A stretch of DNA of 64,000 bases, taken from positions 1-64,000 of the forward strand of contig NZ_MSDF01000010.1 in NCBI RefSeq assembly GCF_002022275.1, given 5' to 3'. The stretch is from Pseudomonas fluorescens (GTDB lineage Bacteria; Pseudomonadota; Gammaproteobacteria; Pseudomonadales; Pseudomonadaceae). Below the pieces are notes generated by a model. It saw only the letters and a program-made list of their open reading frames with translations. It made no database searches and was not told the origin of the DNA. A program made the translations under genes and the position numbers. This document shows, one piece after another, positions 28,521-38,927 of the stretch (the stretch's first letter is position 1; every line of letters starts with the position of its first letter).

Positions 28521-29537
28521 ATGTTGCCGAGCAAAAAAAGTCTGTCCGTTTTGTTGACCGCCCTGTGCCTGAGTGGCGTGGCCCACGCCACCGACGTTAC
28601 CGGTGCCGGCTCCAGCTTCGTCTACCCGGTGCTGTCCAAGTGGTCGCAGGACTACAGCAAGAACGCCAGCGACCGCATCAACTATCAATCGATCGGTTCC
28701 GGTGGCGGTATCGCCCAGATCAAGGCGGCCACCGTGGACTTCGGCGCCTCTGACGCGCCCCTCTCGGCCGATGAACTCAAAGCTGGCGGCCTGGGCCAAT
28801 TCCCCAGCGTGATCGGCGGCATCGTGCCGGTGATGAACGTCGAAGGCGTGACAGCAGGCCAGTTGAAACTCGACGGCGACGTGCTGGCGAAAATCTTCCT
28901 CGGTGACATCAAGGCCTGGAACGACCCGGCCATCGCTGCCCTTAACCCGGGCCTGAACCTGCCAGTCGCAAACATCACCGTGGTGCACCGCTCCGACGGT
29001 TCAGGCACCTCCTACAACTTCACCAACTACCTGGCCAAGGTCAGCGACAGCTGGAAAACCAAAATCGGTTTCGGCACCACCGTGCCGTGGCCAGTGGGTG
29101 TGGGCGGCAAAGGCAACGAAGGTGTTTCGGCCTACGTGAAGCAGATCAAGAACTCCATCGGCTTCGTGGAATACGCCTACGCCCTGCAGAACAAAATGAC
29201 CTACACCCAGCTGAAGAACGCCTCGGGCAAGTTCATCTCGCCTAACGCGAAGGCCTTCCAGGCAGCCGCTGACACCGCCGACTGGGCCAGCGCCAAAGAC
29301 TTCAACCTGATCATGACCAACGCGCCGGGCGAAGGCGCATGGCCGATCACCGCCACCACCTGGATCATCATGTACAAGCAGCCAAAGAACGCCGAGCAAA
29401 GCCAGGCGGCCTTCAACTTCTTCAAGTGGTCACTGGAAAAGGGCCAGCAACAGGCCGCTGCGCTGGACTACGTAGCCCTGCCGGACTCCCTGGTGTCGCG
29501 AATCGAAGGTTACTGGAAGTCTGACTTCACTCACTGA
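28521..29537 (+). CDS. pstS: Periplasmic phosphate-binding protein PstS
   Basis: A 338-residue phosphate receptor of the high-affinity ABC importer. The signal peptide ends near residue 24 (GVAHA-T). Phosphate-binding segments are intact: TGAGSSFVYP, the SIGSGGGIAQIK loop, FGASDAPLS and RSDGSGTSYNFTNYL. It is the E. coli-like PstS type and not the type with SSVGSDTL that sits in the usual Pseudomonas pst-phoU operon, so this appears to be a second system. An in-frame GTG at 28518 has slightly better spacing to GAGG and cannot be excluded. A Pho box lies upstream. Confidence 0.93.
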   Translation: MLPSKKSLSVLLTALCLSGVAHATDVTGAGSSFVYPVLSKWSQDYSKNASDRINYQSIGSGGGIAQIKAATVDFGASDAPLSADELKAGGLGQFPSVIGGIVPVMNVEGVTAGQLKLDGDVLAKIFLGDIKAWNDPAIAALNPGLNLPVANITVVHRSDGSGTSYNFTNYLAKVSDSWKTKIGFGTTVPWPVGVGGKGNEGVSAYVKQIKNSIGFVEYAYALQNKMTYTQLKNASGKFISPNAKAFQAAADTADWASAKDFNLIMTNAPGEGAWPITATTWIIMYKQPKNAEQSQAAFNFFKWSLEKGQQQAAALDYVALPDSLVSRIEGYWKSDFTH

Positions 29538-29577
29538 TTCGCCCTACGACCGCCTTCCCCGGTGATCGGGGGAGGCG

Positions 29578-30588
29578 GTGAGCACATCTGATATGAACGA
29601 CACCGTCCAGCCTTTGGTTATGACTACTCACGCGAGCGACATACACAGCGACAACCGCGCCGCTCGCGATCAACGCCACGATCTGTGGTTTAAACGCTCG
29701 ATGTTCGGGGCCGCCATGCTGGTGCTGCTATTGCTCGCCAGCATCGCGGCTTCGACACTGTGGGGTGGCAGCCAGGCGTTTCGCACCTTTGGTTTTGGCT
29801 TCATTACCAGCACCGAGTGGGATGCGGTCAACAATCACTTTGGTGCCGTGGTGCCAATTTACGGCACGCTGGTCACGTCGTTTCTGGCGCTGCTGATTGC
29901 CGTGCCGGTCAGTTTTGGCATTGCGATTTTTCTCACGGAAGTCGCGCCGCCCTGGCTGAAAATGCCGGTCGCATCGGCCATTGAATTGCTCGCCGGTATT
30001 CCCTCGATCATCTACGGCATGTGGGGCCTGTTTGTATTCGGGCCGTTTATGGCCGAGTACCTGTCGCCCTACATCAATGATTACCTGGGCGCCCTGCCCT
30101 TTGTTGGCTCGCTGTTCCAGGGGCCGCCGCTGGGGATCGGCATGCTCACCGCCGGCATCGTGCTGGCGGTGATGATCATGCCGTTTATCACCTCGGTGAT
30201 GCATGAGGTGTTTCGCAGTGTGCCCACTCAGCTAAAAGAATCCGCCTACGCGCTGGGTAGCACCACGTGGGAAGTGGTATGGGACATTGTCCTGCCCTAC
30301 ACCCGCTCGGCGGTGGTCGGTGGCATCTTTCTCGGCTTGGGCCGTGCCCTTGGCGAGACCATGGCAGTGACCTTCGTGCTGGGCAACGCCCAACAGTTTT
30401 CCGCCTCGCTGCTGATGCCGAGCAGTTCGATCGCCTCGGTCATCGCCAACGAGTTCAGCGAGGCCTACACCGACCTGCATCGCTCCGCGCTGATTGCCTT
30501 GGGCTTTCTGCTGTTTATCGTGACGTTTGTGGTGCTGGCACTCGCGCGACTACTGCTGATGCGTCTGTCCCGTAAGGAAGGTCTATGA
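29578..30588 (+). CDS. pstC: Phosphate ABC transporter permease PstC
   Basis: A 336-residue inner-membrane permease with about six helices starting at residue 40. The permease EAA loop that docks on PstB is seen as LKESAYALGSTTWEVV near residue 220. The GTG at 29578 is very close to GGGAGG; ATG 29593 is the alternative start. The length is that of E. coli-type PstC and unlike the roughly 700-residue PstC that I recall in the main Pseudomonas pst operon. It overlaps pstA by 4 bp. Confidence 0.92.
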   Translation: MSTSDMNDTVQPLVMTTHASDIHSDNRAARDQRHDLWFKRSMFGAAMLVLLLLASIAASTLWGGSQAFRTFGFGFITSTEWDAVNNHFGAVVPIYGTLVTSFLALLIAVPVSFGIAIFLTEVAPPWLKMPVASAIELLAGIPSIIYGMWGLFVFGPFMAEYLSPYINDYLGALPFVGSLFQGPPLGIGMLTAGIVLAVMIMPFITSVMHEVFRSVPTQLKESAYALGSTTWEVVWDIVLPYTRSAVVGGIFLGLGRALGETMAVTFVLGNAQQFSASLLMPSSSIASVIANEFSEAYTDLHRSALIALGFLLFIVTFVVLALARLLLMRLSRKEGL

Positions 30589-31457
30589 ACGCCAACGAAC
30601 GCCTGTATCGCAAGCGCGCGCTGAAAAACGGCGTGGCGATGCTCCTCAGTTGCGGCGCGACAGCCTTTGGTTTGCTGTGGCTGGCGTGGATTCTGCTGAC
30701 GACCATCATCAACGGTTTCCAGGCCCTGAACCTGCGGCTGTTCAGCCAGATGACCCCGCCGCCCGGCACCGAAGGCGGGCTGGCCAACGCGTTTTATGGC
30801 AGCGCACTGATGTCCGGCATCGCCTTGCTGATCGGCACGCCGATCGGGTTGATGGCTGGTATCTGGCTGGCCGAATTCGCACGGCACTCGCGCCTGGGTA
30901 CTACGGTGCGTTTCATCAACGACATCCTGCTCTCCGCGCCGTCGATTGTGCTGGGGTTGTTTGTGTATACCGCTGTAATCCTGCCGCTGAATCAACTGAC
31001 CAATCACCAGGTGGGCTTCTCTGCCCTCGCCGGTGCGCTGGCCTTGGCGTTGCTGGTGATTCCGGTGGTGGTACGCACCACCGATGAAATGCTTCAGTTG
31101 CAACCCTCGACCATGCGCGAAGCCGCATTGGCCCTCGGTGTACCGCAATGGAAGCTGACGCTGCAGATTGTGCTGAGGGCCGCCAAGGCTGGCGTGGTCA
31201 CCGGCATCCTGCTCGCCCTGGCCCGCATCACCGGGGAAACCGCGCCCCTGCTGTTCACCGCGTTCGGCAACCAGTTCTGGAGCAGCAACCTGCTCAAGCC
31301 GATCGCCAGTGTCCCCGTGGTTATTTTCCAGTACGCCATGAGCCCGTTCGACGACTGGCACGCCCTCGCCTGGGCCGGTGCGCTGGTCCTGACGCTGTTC
31401 GTGCTGGTACTGAGCCTGGCATCTCGCCTGATCCTTTTACGCAATAGGTCTCACTGA
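30585..31457 (+). CDS. pstA: Phosphate ABC transporter permease PstA
   Basis: A 290-residue second permease of the complex, with six hydrophobic segments. The EAA loop is visible as [16 protein letters not shown] near residue 175, and GLFVYTAV and [10 protein letters not shown] are typical PstA words. The start overlaps the pstC stop (ATGA) and its own stop overlaps the pstB start, so PstC, PstA and PstB are translated as a coupled set. Confidence 0.94.
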   Translation: MNANERLYRKRALKNGVAMLLSCGATAFGLLWLAWILLTTIINGFQALNLRLFSQMTPPPGTEGGLANAFYGSALMSGIALLIGTPIGLMAGIWLAEFARHSRLGTTVRFINDILLSAPSIVLGLFVYTAVILPLNQLTNHQVGFSALAGALALALLVIPVVVRTTDEMLQLQPSTMREAALALGVPQWKLTLQIVLRAAKAGVVTGILLALARITGETAPLLFTAFGNQFWSSNLLKPIASVPVVIFQYAMSPFDDWHALAWAGALVLTLFVLVLSLASRLILLRNRSH

Positions 31458-32236
31458 TGGACGCCACTGGCATTGATCCTGAAAAAACCAAAATCCGTGT
31501 GCGTGGGTTGGAGTTTTTCTACAACAACCAACGCTCCCTGAAGTCCATCGACATCGACATTCCGGAAAAACGCATCACCGCGATCATCGGCCCTTCGGGC
31601 TGCGGCAAGTCCACGCTGCTGCGCGTGTTCAACCGCATTTACTCGATGTACCCCAAGCAGGAGGCGCGCGGCGAAGTGTTGCTCAACGGCGAAAACATCC
31701 TCGCCCCCGGCTATTCGATGAACCGCCTGCGCAGCCACGTCGGCATGGTGTTCCAGAAGCCGGTGCCGTTTCCGATGTCGATCTACGACAACATCGCCTA
31801 CGCCGTTCGCCATCACGAAAAACTGTCCCGTCGCGAAATGAACGACCGCGTCGAGCAAGCCTTGCGCGGCGGCGCCTTGTGGGACGAGGTGAAGGACAAA
31901 CTCAACCAGAGCGCACAAAGCCTCTCGGGCGGGCAGCAGCAGCGGTTGTGCATTGCACGCACCATTGCACTGCGGCCACAGGTGCTGCTGCTGGACGAAC
32001 CGACCTCGGCGCTCGACCCCATCTCGACCGGGCGCATCGAGCAATTGATTACCGAGCTGAAGACGCAGTACACGGTGATCATCGTGACGCACAACATGCA
32101 GCAAGCCGCGCGGGTGTCGGACAGCACCGCGTTCATGTTCATGGGGGAATTGATTGAGCATGGCAAGACAGACCAGATCTTTACCACGCCGAAGATGAAG
32201 CAGACGGAAGATTACATTACGGGACGATTTGGCTAA
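31457..32236 (+). CDS. pstB: Phosphate ABC transporter ATPase PstB
   Basis: A 259-residue ATPase. Walker A is GPSGCGKST (about 44-52), the ABC signature [14 protein letters not shown] (about 155-168) and Walker [12 protein letters not shown], with the H-loop His in IVTHNM. It energises phosphate uptake through PstCA. A strong terminator follows 24 bp later, so no phoU is in this operon. That fits a transport-only pst system, with PhoR signalling through another locus. Confidence 0.95.
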   Translation: MDATGIDPEKTKIRVRGLEFFYNNQRSLKSIDIDIPEKRITAIIGPSGCGKSTLLRVFNRIYSMYPKQEARGEVLLNGENILAPGYSMNRLRSHVGMVFQKPVPFPMSIYDNIAYAVRHHEKLSRREMNDRVEQALRGGALWDEVKDKLNQSAQSLSGGQQQRLCIARTIALRPQVLLLDEPTSALDPISTGRIEQLITELKTQYTVIIVTHNMQQAARVSDSTAFMFMGELIEHGKTDQIFTTPKMKQTEDYITGRFG

Positions 32237-32259
32237 GCGTGCCTGATGCCAGGCCACGG

Positions 32260-32285
32260 GCCGCCTCTTGCAGGCGGCTTTTTTT
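32260..32285 (+). terminator. Terminator of pstSCAB
   Basis: GCCGCCT (32260-32266) pairs with AGGCGGC (32272-32278), followed by TTTTTTT. Confidence 0.9.
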
Positions 32286-32292
32286 ACAAGGC

Positions 32293-32333
32293 AAAAAAAA
32301 ACCCGGAAATCCTCACTTGCGTGGGCCTTCCGG
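32293..32333 (-). terminator. Terminator of tRNA-Lys on the minus strand
   Basis: On the minus strand CCGGAA (from 32333) pairs with TTCCGG (to 32303) across a 19-nt loop, then G and at least eight U residues. It begins 20 bases past the tRNA CCA end. Confidence 0.75.
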
Positions 32334-32353
32334 ATTTTCTAAACCGCCAAATA

Positions 32354-32429
32354 TGGTGGGTCGTGTGGGATTCGAACCTACGACCAATTGGTTAAAAGCC
32401 AACTGCTCTACCAACTGAGCTAACGACCC
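32354..32429 (-). tRNA. tRNA-Lys(UUU)
   Basis: The minus strand starts GGGTCGTTAGCTCAGTTGG and ends ACGACCCACCA. It folds as a full cloverleaf: acceptor GGGTCGT/ACGACCC, D arm with GCTCAGTTGGTAGAGC, anticodon loop CTTTTAA with anticodon TTT, and T loop GGTTCGAATCC. The 3' CCA is encoded, length 76. It lies next to queC as in P. aeruginosa. Confidence 0.97.
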
Positions 32430-32492
32430 GCTGTGTGGTGGCGCGTATAATACTGATTTCTAAGGATTATTCAACACCTTATTTGAAATAAA

Positions 32493-33170
32493 TCAGAAAT
32501 AACGCGTTGGGTCCGCAATATCGGCGTTTTTGAAGCCTTCAGCGCGCAGTCTGCAGGCGTCACATTTCCCACATGCACGGCCGGAATCGTCTGCCTGGTA
32601 GCAGGAAACTGTCTGCGCATAATCGACGCCAAGTCCTACACCAGCCTTCACGATATCGGCTTTGCTCAGGTTCTGCAGCGGCGCCCGGATACGGAAGCCC
32701 TGCCCTTCTACGCCCGCTTTGGTAGCCAGGTTCGCCATGCGTTCGAATGACTCAATGTACTCGGGGCGGCAGTCCGGGTAGCCGTTGTAGTCCAGTGCGT
32801 TGACGCCGATGAAGATATCGCGGGCATTGAGTACTTCGGCCCAACCGAGGGCCAGAGACAGAAACACCGTGTTGCGTGCCGGCACGTAGGTCAGCGGGAT
32901 GCCTTCGCTCGGCGCCTCGGGCACACCGATACTGCTGTCGGTGAGGGCCGAGCCGCCAATGCCATTGAGGTTGAGGCCGATCACCTTGTGCTCGACCGCG
33001 CCCAGGTCGCGAGCGACACGGGCGGCGGCGTCCAACTCGGCGCGGTGACGCTGGCCGTAGTCGAAGCTCAGGGTGTAGCAGCGGTAGCCTTCGGCGCGGA
33101 CCATGGCCACCAGGGTGGCGGAATCAAGGCCGCCAGACAGCAGGATGACTGCGCGCTTTTGATCGCTCAT
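32493..33170 (-). CDS. queC: 7-cyano-7-deazaguanine synthase
   Basis: A 225-residue ATP-dependent enzyme that turns 7-carboxy-7-deazaguanine into preQ0 for queuosine tRNA modification. The PP-loop is [10 protein letters not shown] (about 9-18). The zinc site is the C-terminal cluster [20 protein letters not shown], with four Cys. Start ATG 33170; the 32-residue upstream extension lies inside queE. It follows queE with one base between them, so they form one operon. Confidence 0.96.
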   Translation of the reverse strand: MSDQKRAVILLSGGLDSATLVAMVRAEGYRCYTLSFDYGQRHRAELDAAARVARDLGAVEHKVIGLNLNGIGGSALTDSSIGVPEAPSEGIPLTYVPARNTVFLSLALGWAEVLNARDIFIGVNALDYNGYPDCRPEYIESFERMANLATKAGVEGQGFRIRAPLQNLSKADIVKAGVGLGVDYAQTVSCYQADDSGRACGKCDACRLRAEGFKNADIADPTRYF

Positions 33171-33171
33171 C

Positions 33172-33819
33172 TCAGCGCCCCGGCTCGTCATTCCACAGGT
33201 ATTTGTGCAGCTGCAATTGCAGGCGCACCGGCAGGTTGTCGGCCACCACCCAGTCGGCGAGGTCACGGGCGTTCAGGTCGTGATGACTGGGAGAGAACAG
33301 CACCTCGCCTGCGCGGCGATCCAGGCCGTACTGGATCAGCTTGGAGGCCGCCCAGTCGTAGTCGTCGCGCGAACAGATCACGAACTTGACCTGATCGTTG
33401 GGCGTCAGCAGGTCCATGTTCTGGTAGAGGTTGCGGTGTGCTTCCTTGGAACCCGGGGTCTTGAGGTCGACCACACGACTGACACGCGGGTCTACCGCAG
33501 AGATGTCCAGGGCGCCGCTGGTTTCCAGGGAGACTTCATAACCGGCGTCACACAGCTGCTTGAGCAACGGGATGGCGTTGGGCTGGGCCAACGGCTCGCC
33601 GCCGGTCATACAGACGTAGCGCGGCTTGAAGCCGGCAACCTGTTCCAGGATGTCGTCGAGGGTGCGCACGGTGCCGCCACTGAAGGCGTAGGCGCTGTCA
33701 CAGTATTGGCAACGCAACGGGCAGCCGGTCAGCCGTACAAATACGGTGGGCAGGCCAGCGGTTCGCGTTTCACCCTGTAACGAGTAAAAAACTTCGGTGA
33801 TGCGTAATGTGTCTTGCAT
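33172..33819 (-). CDS. queE: 7-carboxy-7-deazaguanine synthase (radical SAM)
   Basis: A 215-residue radical SAM enzyme making the deazapurine ring of queuosine from carboxytetrahydropterin. The cluster motif is C-PLR-C-QY-C near residues 31-38 (CX3CX2C, the normal radical SAM spacing). The N-terminal EVFYSLQGE and TGGEPLAQ (SAM-binding GGEP) are intact. ATG 33819 is favoured over the GTG at 33828. It is the first gene of queEC. Confidence 0.95.
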   Translation of the reverse strand: MQDTLRITEVFYSLQGETRTAGLPTVFVRLTGCPLRCQYCDSAYAFSGGTVRTLDDILEQVAGFKPRYVCMTGGEPLAQPNAIPLLKQLCDAGYEVSLETSGALDISAVDPRVSRVVDLKTPGSKEAHRNLYQNMDLLTPNDQVKFVICSRDDYDWAASKLIQYGLDRRAGEVLFSPSHHDLNARDLADWVVADNLPVRLQLQLHKYLWNDEPGR

Positions 33820-33936
33820 ATTCGCCACGGGCGTAACAGCTAAACAGGCTGTCCGCCTCCGTCAGGCACTTCAAGCGATCCCGCCAACGCGTAGACCGCA
33901 AAAAGCGTGTTTCATAAAAGGGCGTGGATTCTAACG

Positions 33937-33962
33937 AAAAAACCCGCGACAGGCGCGGGTTT
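33937..33962 (-). terminator. Terminator after cpoB (end of the tol-pal cluster)
   Basis: On the minus strand AACCCGCG pairs with CGCGGGTT across GCCTG or its complement, followed by six U residues (A-run 33937-33942). It sits 22 bp past the cpoB stop. Confidence 0.88.
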
Positions 33963-33984
33963 CTTCTAAACGGGAGTGCAGCGC

Positions 33985-34821
33985 TTACAAGCGTTGCAGG
34001 TCCCGCTGGGCCAACTGGGCAGCGGAGGTACCCGGATACTGGGAAACCACCTGCTGCAGAATGCCTTTGACCTTGTCGGTATGACCCAGGCGGCGTTCTA
34101 CGTCAGCGAGTTTGTACAGCGAATCAGGCACCTTGGCGTGCTTTGGGTAAAGCTGGCTGACCTTGGCAAATGCCTGACCGGCACCTTGCAGATCACCCTT
34201 GGCCAGGTTGACTTCGCCCAACCAGTACTGGGCGTTGCCCGCGTACTGGCTGTTCGGGTACTTGCGCAGGAATGCGGTAAAAGCCTGGCTGGCCTTATCG
34301 AAATCCTTGGCTTTGATCAGGTCGAAGGCTGCATCGTAATACAGTTTTTCCTTCGCCGGATCACCCGGTTCGCTGCTCGCGGCAGGGGCTTGGCTTGCGG
34401 CCGCGGCCCCCACTGCTGCACCACCGGCGGCCGCAACAGGCGCGCCACCGGCAGAAGAATTATCAGGAGTAGCGGCAGGTGTAACGCCGGCTCCAATGCG
34501 TCGATCAAGATCCTGGTAACGCTCCAGGCCTTCTTGCTTCAGCTGGTTCACTTGATTCTGCAAAATCTCAATGGTGCCTTGTTGCTGCGCCAATTGATCC
34601 TGCATGCGTTGCAGCTGGTTGAACAGTTCGCCCTGTGCCGAGGGGGCGGCAGTTGCCGGCCCCCCAGCATAGGCGCCGTTCGTGCCATAACCTGCTGGCG
34701 GATAGCTGCTCCCGCTATTGTTATAGCCAGAGTTGCTATCTTCCACAGGAACCGCAGCCCACACCGCAAGCGGTGCGAGGCTGAGAGCCAATACAGTTAG
34801 AGCACGACGGCACGTTCGCAT
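33985..34821 (-). CDS. cpoB: Cell division coordinator CpoB (YbgF)
   Basis: A 278-residue periplasmic protein that coordinates peptidoglycan synthesis with Tol-driven outer-membrane constriction. Signal peptide 1-22 (ending VWA-A). A low-complexity Ser/Gly/Asn linker follows, then a trimerising coiled coil with QLQRMQDQLAQQQGTIEILQ near 68-90, an Ala/Pro-rich linker of about 50 residues, and the C-terminal TPR domain (about 155-278, KLYYDAAFDLIKAKDFDKA onward). Last gene of tolQRAB-pal-cpoB, 6 bp after pal. Confidence 0.94.
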   Translation of the reverse strand: MRTCRRALTVLALSLAPLAVWAAVPVEDSNSGYNNSGSSYPPAGYGTNGAYAGGPATAAPSAQGELFNQLQRMQDQLAQQQGTIEILQNQVNQLKQEGLERYQDLDRRIGAGVTPAATPDNSSAGGAPVAAAGGAAVGAAAASQAPAASSEPGDPAKEKLYYDAAFDLIKAKDFDKASQAFTAFLRKYPNSQYAGNAQYWLGEVNLAKGDLQGAGQAFAKVSQLYPKHAKVPDSLYKLADVERRLGHTDKVKGILQQVVSQYPGTSAAQLAQRDLQRL

Positions 34822-34827
34822 GACGAA

Positions 34828-35328
34828 TTACTTACGCAGTTCGACGCGACGGTTTTGAGCCCAGGACTGCTCGTCGTGGCCAGTAGCAACTGGACGCTCT
34901 TTACCGTAGGAAACCAGTTCCAGTTGGCCTGGAGCAACACCTTGCAGTACCAGGTAGCGTTGAACGGCTTTCGCACGACGCTCGCCCAGTGCCATGTTGT
35001 ACTCGCGAGTACCACGTTCGTCGGTGTTACCTTCCAGAACAACGCGAGCGCCGTTAGCTTTCAGGTCCTTCGCGTGAACGTCCAGAGCGCGCATGGCTTC
35101 TGGCTTCAGGTCCGAACTGTCGTATTCGAAGTAGAAAGTGGTGATAGCGCGCAGAGCAGCTTCTTCGCTCAGGGAGCCGTCAACTGCACCAGTGTTAGCG
35201 CCGTAACCAGCGTTTGGATCAACAGCTGCGCCTTCACCGGCATTGTCGCCGCCTTTAGACGAGCAACCAACGGCTACGGACAGAGCCAGAGCCAGAGCAG
35301 CAAACTTACCAAACTTCAGCATTTCCAT
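34828..35328 (-). CDS. pal: Peptidoglycan-associated lipoprotein Pal (OprL)
   Basis: A 166-residue outer-membrane lipoprotein tying the outer membrane to peptidoglycan and to TolB. The lipobox LSVAVGC places the lipidated Cys near residue 22, followed by SS, which allows Lol export to the outer membrane. The OmpA-like domain has the peptidoglycan-binding [12 protein letters not shown] and [12 protein letters not shown] motifs. ATG 35328 has AGGAG upstream. It is known as OprL in pseudomonads. Confidence 0.97.
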   Translation of the reverse strand: MEMLKFGKFAALALALSVAVGCSSKGGDNAGEGAAVDPNAGYGANTGAVDGSLSEEAALRAITTFYFEYDSSDLKPEAMRALDVHAKDLKANGARVVLEGNTDERGTREYNMALGERRAKAVQRYLVLQGVAPGQLELVSYGKERPVATGHDEQSWAQNRRVELRK

Positions 35329-35383
35329 CGTGAAACTCCTAATGAACCCCAGTGTGTTAAGCAATTCTTTTTGTAGCGCCGCG

Positions 35384-36685
35384 TCAGTTCAGGTAAGGGG
35401 ACCAGGACGGTTCTCTGACTTCGCCTTGTGCGGTAGGAAGCGGGAGCCTTACGCGTCCATTAATGGACACGAGCATCAAGACTCCCCGGCCCTGCTGGCG
35501 GGTGGCGTAGATTACCATGGTGCCGTTGGGCGCAACAGTAGCTGACTCATCAAGGTTGGTATCTGTGAGGATTTTTACCGTTCCACGCTGCAAATCCTGG
35601 GCCGCAACCCGGAAATTAGTGAAACCATCCTGACGGTGAATCATCACCAACGTCTTTTCATCAGCCGAAAGTTTAGGGTTGGCGTTGTAGTTACCGATAA
35701 AGGTCACACGTTCAGCGCCCCCACCACTCACGCTCGTTTTATAGATTTGTGGCTTGCCGCCGCGGTCGGAGGTGAAGTAGATGGTCGAACCATCCTTACC
35801 CCAGAACGGTTCGGTGTTGATGCCCGGGCCACTGGTCACGCGGCTGATCTGGCGCGAAGCCATGTTCATCACGTAGATGTCCGGGTTGCCGTCTTTAGAC
35901 AGTACGAACGCCAGGCGCGAACCATCCGGCGACCACGCTGGTGCACCGTTCAGGCCTTCAAAGTTGGTGATCTGCTCGCGACGACCCGTATCGATGTGCT
36001 GCACGAAGATACGCGGACGACGCTGTTCGAACGACACGTAGGCAATACGCTTGCCGTCCGGCGCGAAGCGCGGCGACAGAATTGGCTCACGCGATTGCAG
36101 CAGGGTCACTGCACGTGCACCGTCGTAATCCGAACGCTGCAGGGTGTAACGCGTGTTGTCGACGGAGAAACGCTCAGCGGTTACATAAAGCAGGCGTGTC
36201 GAGAACGCCCCCTTGATACCGGTGAGCTTTTCAAACGACTGGTCCGAGATGTAGTGGGCCATGTCCCGCAGTTGTTCGGCGGTACCCGAAACGCTGCCGG
36301 TCAAGACCTGCTGTTCGGTAGCCACGTTGAACAACGCGTACTGGATCTGCAAGCGACCGCCGGCTGGCGTGATGCTGCCGACCATCAGGTACTGGGCGCC
36401 TACGGCTTTCCAGTCACGGAAGATGACTTCGCTGGCCTGGGTCGGCTGGCTGATCATGTTGCCTTTCGGAATCGGCGCGTAGTAACCGGAGTTGCGCAGG
36501 TCGTCACTGACAATCTGGGCCATGTCGTCCGGCAGCACGCTGCCGCCCTGCCAACCGAACGGTACTACGGCGATCGGGGTGGCCCGATCACTGCCGCTGG
36601 TGACCAAAATGTTCTTTTCATCCGCCGCCGCTATCCCTGCCATACAGCAAATAACGACAAGCATTCCTCGAAGAAGGTTTCTCAC
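35384..36685 (-). CDS. tolB: Tol-Pal system beta-propeller protein TolB
   Basis: A 433-residue periplasmic protein: signal peptide (about 1-21), an N-terminal domain (to about 160) that contacts TolA, then a six-bladed propeller with repeated PDG and SPDG motifs ([24 protein letters not shown] and [13 protein letters not shown]) that binds Pal. The GTG start overlaps the tolA stop by 4 bp. The family is highly conserved and nothing unusual is seen. Confidence 0.96.
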   Translation of the reverse strand: MRNLLRGMLVVICCMAGIAAADEKNILVTSGSDRATPIAVVPFGWQGGSVLPDDMAQIVSDDLRNSGYYAPIPKGNMISQPTQASEVIFRDWKAVGAQYLMVGSITPAGGRLQIQYALFNVATEQQVLTGSVSGTAEQLRDMAHYISDQSFEKLTGIKGAFSTRLLYVTAERFSVDNTRYTLQRSDYDGARAVTLLQSREPILSPRFAPDGKRIAYVSFEQRRPRIFVQHIDTGRREQITNFEGLNGAPAWSPDGSRLAFVLSKDGNPDIYVMNMASRQISRVTSGPGINTEPFWGKDGSTIYFTSDRGGKPQIYKTSVSGGGAERVTFIGNYNANPKLSADEKTLVMIHRQDGFTNFRVAAQDLQRGTVKILTDTNLDESATVAPNGTMVIYATRQQGRGVLMLVSINGRVRLPLPTAQGEVREPSWSPYLN

Positions 36686-37755
36686 AAGGCTAGATCCTCA
36701 GGTGTGAATGTCATCTTGAATGAACGATAAGGAGCGAAATCGCTCGATTTCATTCCCTGCATCTCGGTCAACCGGCCAATGTTCTTGACCGCTGCTACCG
36801 CCGAACTGTCGAACGAGCCATCACCACTGGACTTGGCGACGCTGACCGAAGTCACCGTACCGTCCGGCAACATGCCGATCTGCAGCACTACTGTCATACC
36901 TTTGCGTGCCGAAGGTGGACGTGTCCAACCTTCCGCTGCCCGCGACCGAATCAGGTCATCGAAACTGCCCGCGACTTCATCACCGCGCTCATCGGCCAAG
37001 GCCTGCTGACGCTGAGGCGTGTCGGAAAGCAAGTCTGCCAAGGCCTGGGCCTTTTTCTCTTCGGCGGATTTGCGCGCTGCTTCCTGGGCCTTTTTCTTGG
37101 TGGCGTCGGCGGCAGCTTTCTTCTTCGCGTCGTCGGCGATTTTCTTCTTCGCCTCGTCTGCATCAGATTTTTTCTTGGCGTCTTCGGCGGCTTTCTTCTT
37201 CGCGTCTTCGACAATCTTTTTCTTGGCGTCTTCAGCGGCCTTTTTCTTGGCCTCTTCTTCGGCAGCTTTTTTGGCTTCTTCTTCAGACTTCTTCTTGGCT
37301 ATATCAGCCAATTGTTTCTCTTCGGCTTTTTTGGCTTCGGCAGCTTTGTCGGCTTTTTTGGCTTCATCAGCCTTTTTCGCCTCGTCAGCTTTCTTCGCTT
37401 CGTCAGCCTTTTTCGATTCCTCGGCCTTTTGAGCCGCCTCTTCTTTCTTTTGTTCCGCAGCAGCCTTCACCGCTTCCTGCTCGACCTTTTTCTGTTCCAT
37501 CTGCTCGACTTCAGTCTGGCGCGCAGCCGACTTCTGGGCCTCACCCGCAATCTTCTGATTGGTCTGGGTGGTGGCCTGACTTTTCGATTTCAGCTGATAC
37601 AGGGTCGCCTGCACGATCGGCTTGGCTGGCGGCAGGTCCGGGGTCATGGCAAAGCTGACGAACAGCATGCCAAACACCAGGACATGCAGGGCAATTGCCC
37701 AGACGCTAGGCCAGAAGAAGCTTTCCGAGGCGGACGGCTCTCGCTGTTGCTGCAT
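36682..37755 (-). CDS. tolA: Tol-Pal energy transducer TolA
   Basis: A 357-residue inner-membrane protein linking TolQR to TolB/Pal. One membrane helix lies near residues 16-38. A very long Ala/Lys/Glu helix (about 70-250) has tandem KKADEA and [12 protein letters not shown] repeats that span the periplasm. A C-terminal globular domain (about 260-357, [16 protein letters not shown]) binds TolB and colicin-like proteins. Repeat number is a likely site of length change between strains. Confidence 0.96.
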   Translation of the reverse strand: MQQQREPSASESFFWPSVWAIALHVLVFGMLFVSFAMTPDLPPAKPIVQATLYQLKSKSQATTQTNQKIAGEAQKSAARQTEVEQMEQKKVEQEAVKAAAEQKKEEAAQKAEESKKADEAKKADEAKKADEAKKADKAAEAKKAEEKQLADIAKKKSEEEAKKAAEEEAKKKAAEDAKKKIVEDAKKKAAEDAKKKSDADEAKKKIADDAKKKAAADATKKKAQEAARKSAEEKKAQALADLLSDTPQRQQALADERGDEVAGSFDDLIRSRAAEGWTRPPSARKGMTVVLQIGMLPDGTVTSVSVAKSSGDGSFDSSAVAAVKNIGRLTEMQGMKSSDFAPYRSFKMTFTPEDLAL

Positions 37756-38216
37756 CAGGGCGCCTCGGTAATCAGGCCAACGTTACCCACGCCGGCCTTC
37801 TGCAGCCCGCCCATGGCGCCCATGACGGAACCATAGTCGACCACTTTGTCGCCGCGGATGAACACCTGCGTATGCTTGCCGCCTTCGTTGCCGGACCGGA
37901 TGATCTTGGTCACGGCATCCGTCATCTGCGGCAAGGTCATGGCCTTGTCCTGCTGTTTCTGGGTGTCGACTTCGCTGCCAAGGTTCCAGTAATAGGTCTT
38001 GTCAGCCTTGATCGAAATGGTCAGGACCTGAGTGTTGTTGTCTTGCGGCAAGGCTTCGCTGGAAACCTTGGGCAGATCAACCTTCACGCCCTGATTGAGC
38101 ATCGGCGCGGTCACCATGAAGATAACCAGCAGCACCAGCATCACGTCGATGTAAGGCACTACGTTCATCTCGGCGACCGGCTTGCGCTTTTTGCGAGCTC
38201 GAGCGATTAAAGCCAT
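37755..38216 (-). CDS. tolR: TolR proton-channel component
   Basis: A 153-residue ExbD/TolR protein with one membrane helix (about 17-40). The proton-carrying Asp is in YIDVMLVLLVIF near residue 24. A periplasmic domain follows. It is coupled to tolA by a shared base at 37755. It works with TolQ to convert proton motive force into movement of TolA. Confidence 0.96.
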   Translation of the reverse strand: MALIARARKKRKPVAEMNVVPYIDVMLVLLVIFMVTAPMLNQGVKVDLPKVSSEALPQDNNTQVLTISIKADKTYYWNLGSEVDTQKQQDKAMTLPQMTDAVTKIIRSGNEGGKHTQVFIRGDKVVDYGSVMGAMGGLQKAGVGNVGLITEAP

Positions 38217-38230
38217 TGGGAATTACCTGC

Positions 38231-38926
38231 TTATTCTTCGCTGGTGTGCACTTTACGGTGCAGGATCGCCTGGAATTCGTCGGCGAAGGTGTAGTAACGG
38301 CTGATCAAGGTTTCGCCGCGAGCAGCAAAACGGTTGTAAGCGATTACTGCGGGGATAGCAGCGAACAAGCCGATCGCGGTGGCGATCAGGGCTTCGGCGA
38401 TACCCGGGGCCACGGTGGCCAGGGTCGCTTGCTGGGCCTGGGCCAGGCCGCGGAAGGAGTTCATGATCCCCCACACGGTACCGAACAGGCCGATGTACGG
38501 GCTCACGGAACCGACGGTGGCGAGGAATGGCAGGCTTTGCTCAAGCTTCTCTTCTTCGCGGGAAATGGCCACGCGCATGGCACGGGCCACGCCTTCCATG
38601 ACCGCTTCCGGGTCAACGCCCGGTTGCTGGCGCAGACGCGAGAATTCCTTGAAACCGGCGCGGAAGATTTGCTCTACACCCGAATCCGGGTCCGGGTTGC
38701 TGCCGGCCTGACGGTACAGCTTGGACAGGTCGATACCCGACCAGAAGCGCTCTTCAAAGCTCTCCAGGGCACGTCGACCGGCACGCAGCAGGTTGCTGCG
38801 CTGAAAAATCATGACCCAAGAGGTAACCGATGCGGCTACCAGGACCAGCATCACCAGTTGAACCACAACACTGGCATTGCTGACCAGGCTCCACATGGAG
38901 GAATGGTCGACGACGGTAGGTTCCAC
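38231..38926 (-). CDS. tolQ: TolQ proton-channel component
   Basis: A 231-residue MotA/TolQ/ExbB protein with three membrane helices (about 17-38, 135-160, 170-195). The second and third include GLFGTVWGIMNSF and the ATAIGLFAAIPAVIAYN stretch that lines the channel. The start is GTG. It lies 1 bp after the ybgC stop and 14 bp before tolR, first of the Tol proteins in the operon. Confidence 0.96.
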   Translation of the reverse strand: MEPTVVDHSSMWSLVSNASVVVQLVMLVLVAASVTSWVMIFQRSNLLRAGRRALESFEERFWSGIDLSKLYRQAGSNPDPDSGVEQIFRAGFKEFSRLRQQPGVDPEAVMEGVARAMRVAISREEEKLEQSLPFLATVGSVSPYIGLFGTVWGIMNSFRGLAQAQQATLATVAPGIAEALIATAIGLFAAIPAVIAYNRFAARGETLISRYYTFADEFQAILHRKVHTSEE

Positions 38927-38927
38927 G

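Noticed and set aside
32354..32429. tRNA-Lys as an integration site for a genomic island
   Set aside because: No integrase, no direct repeat of the tRNA end and the flanking genes are core genome.
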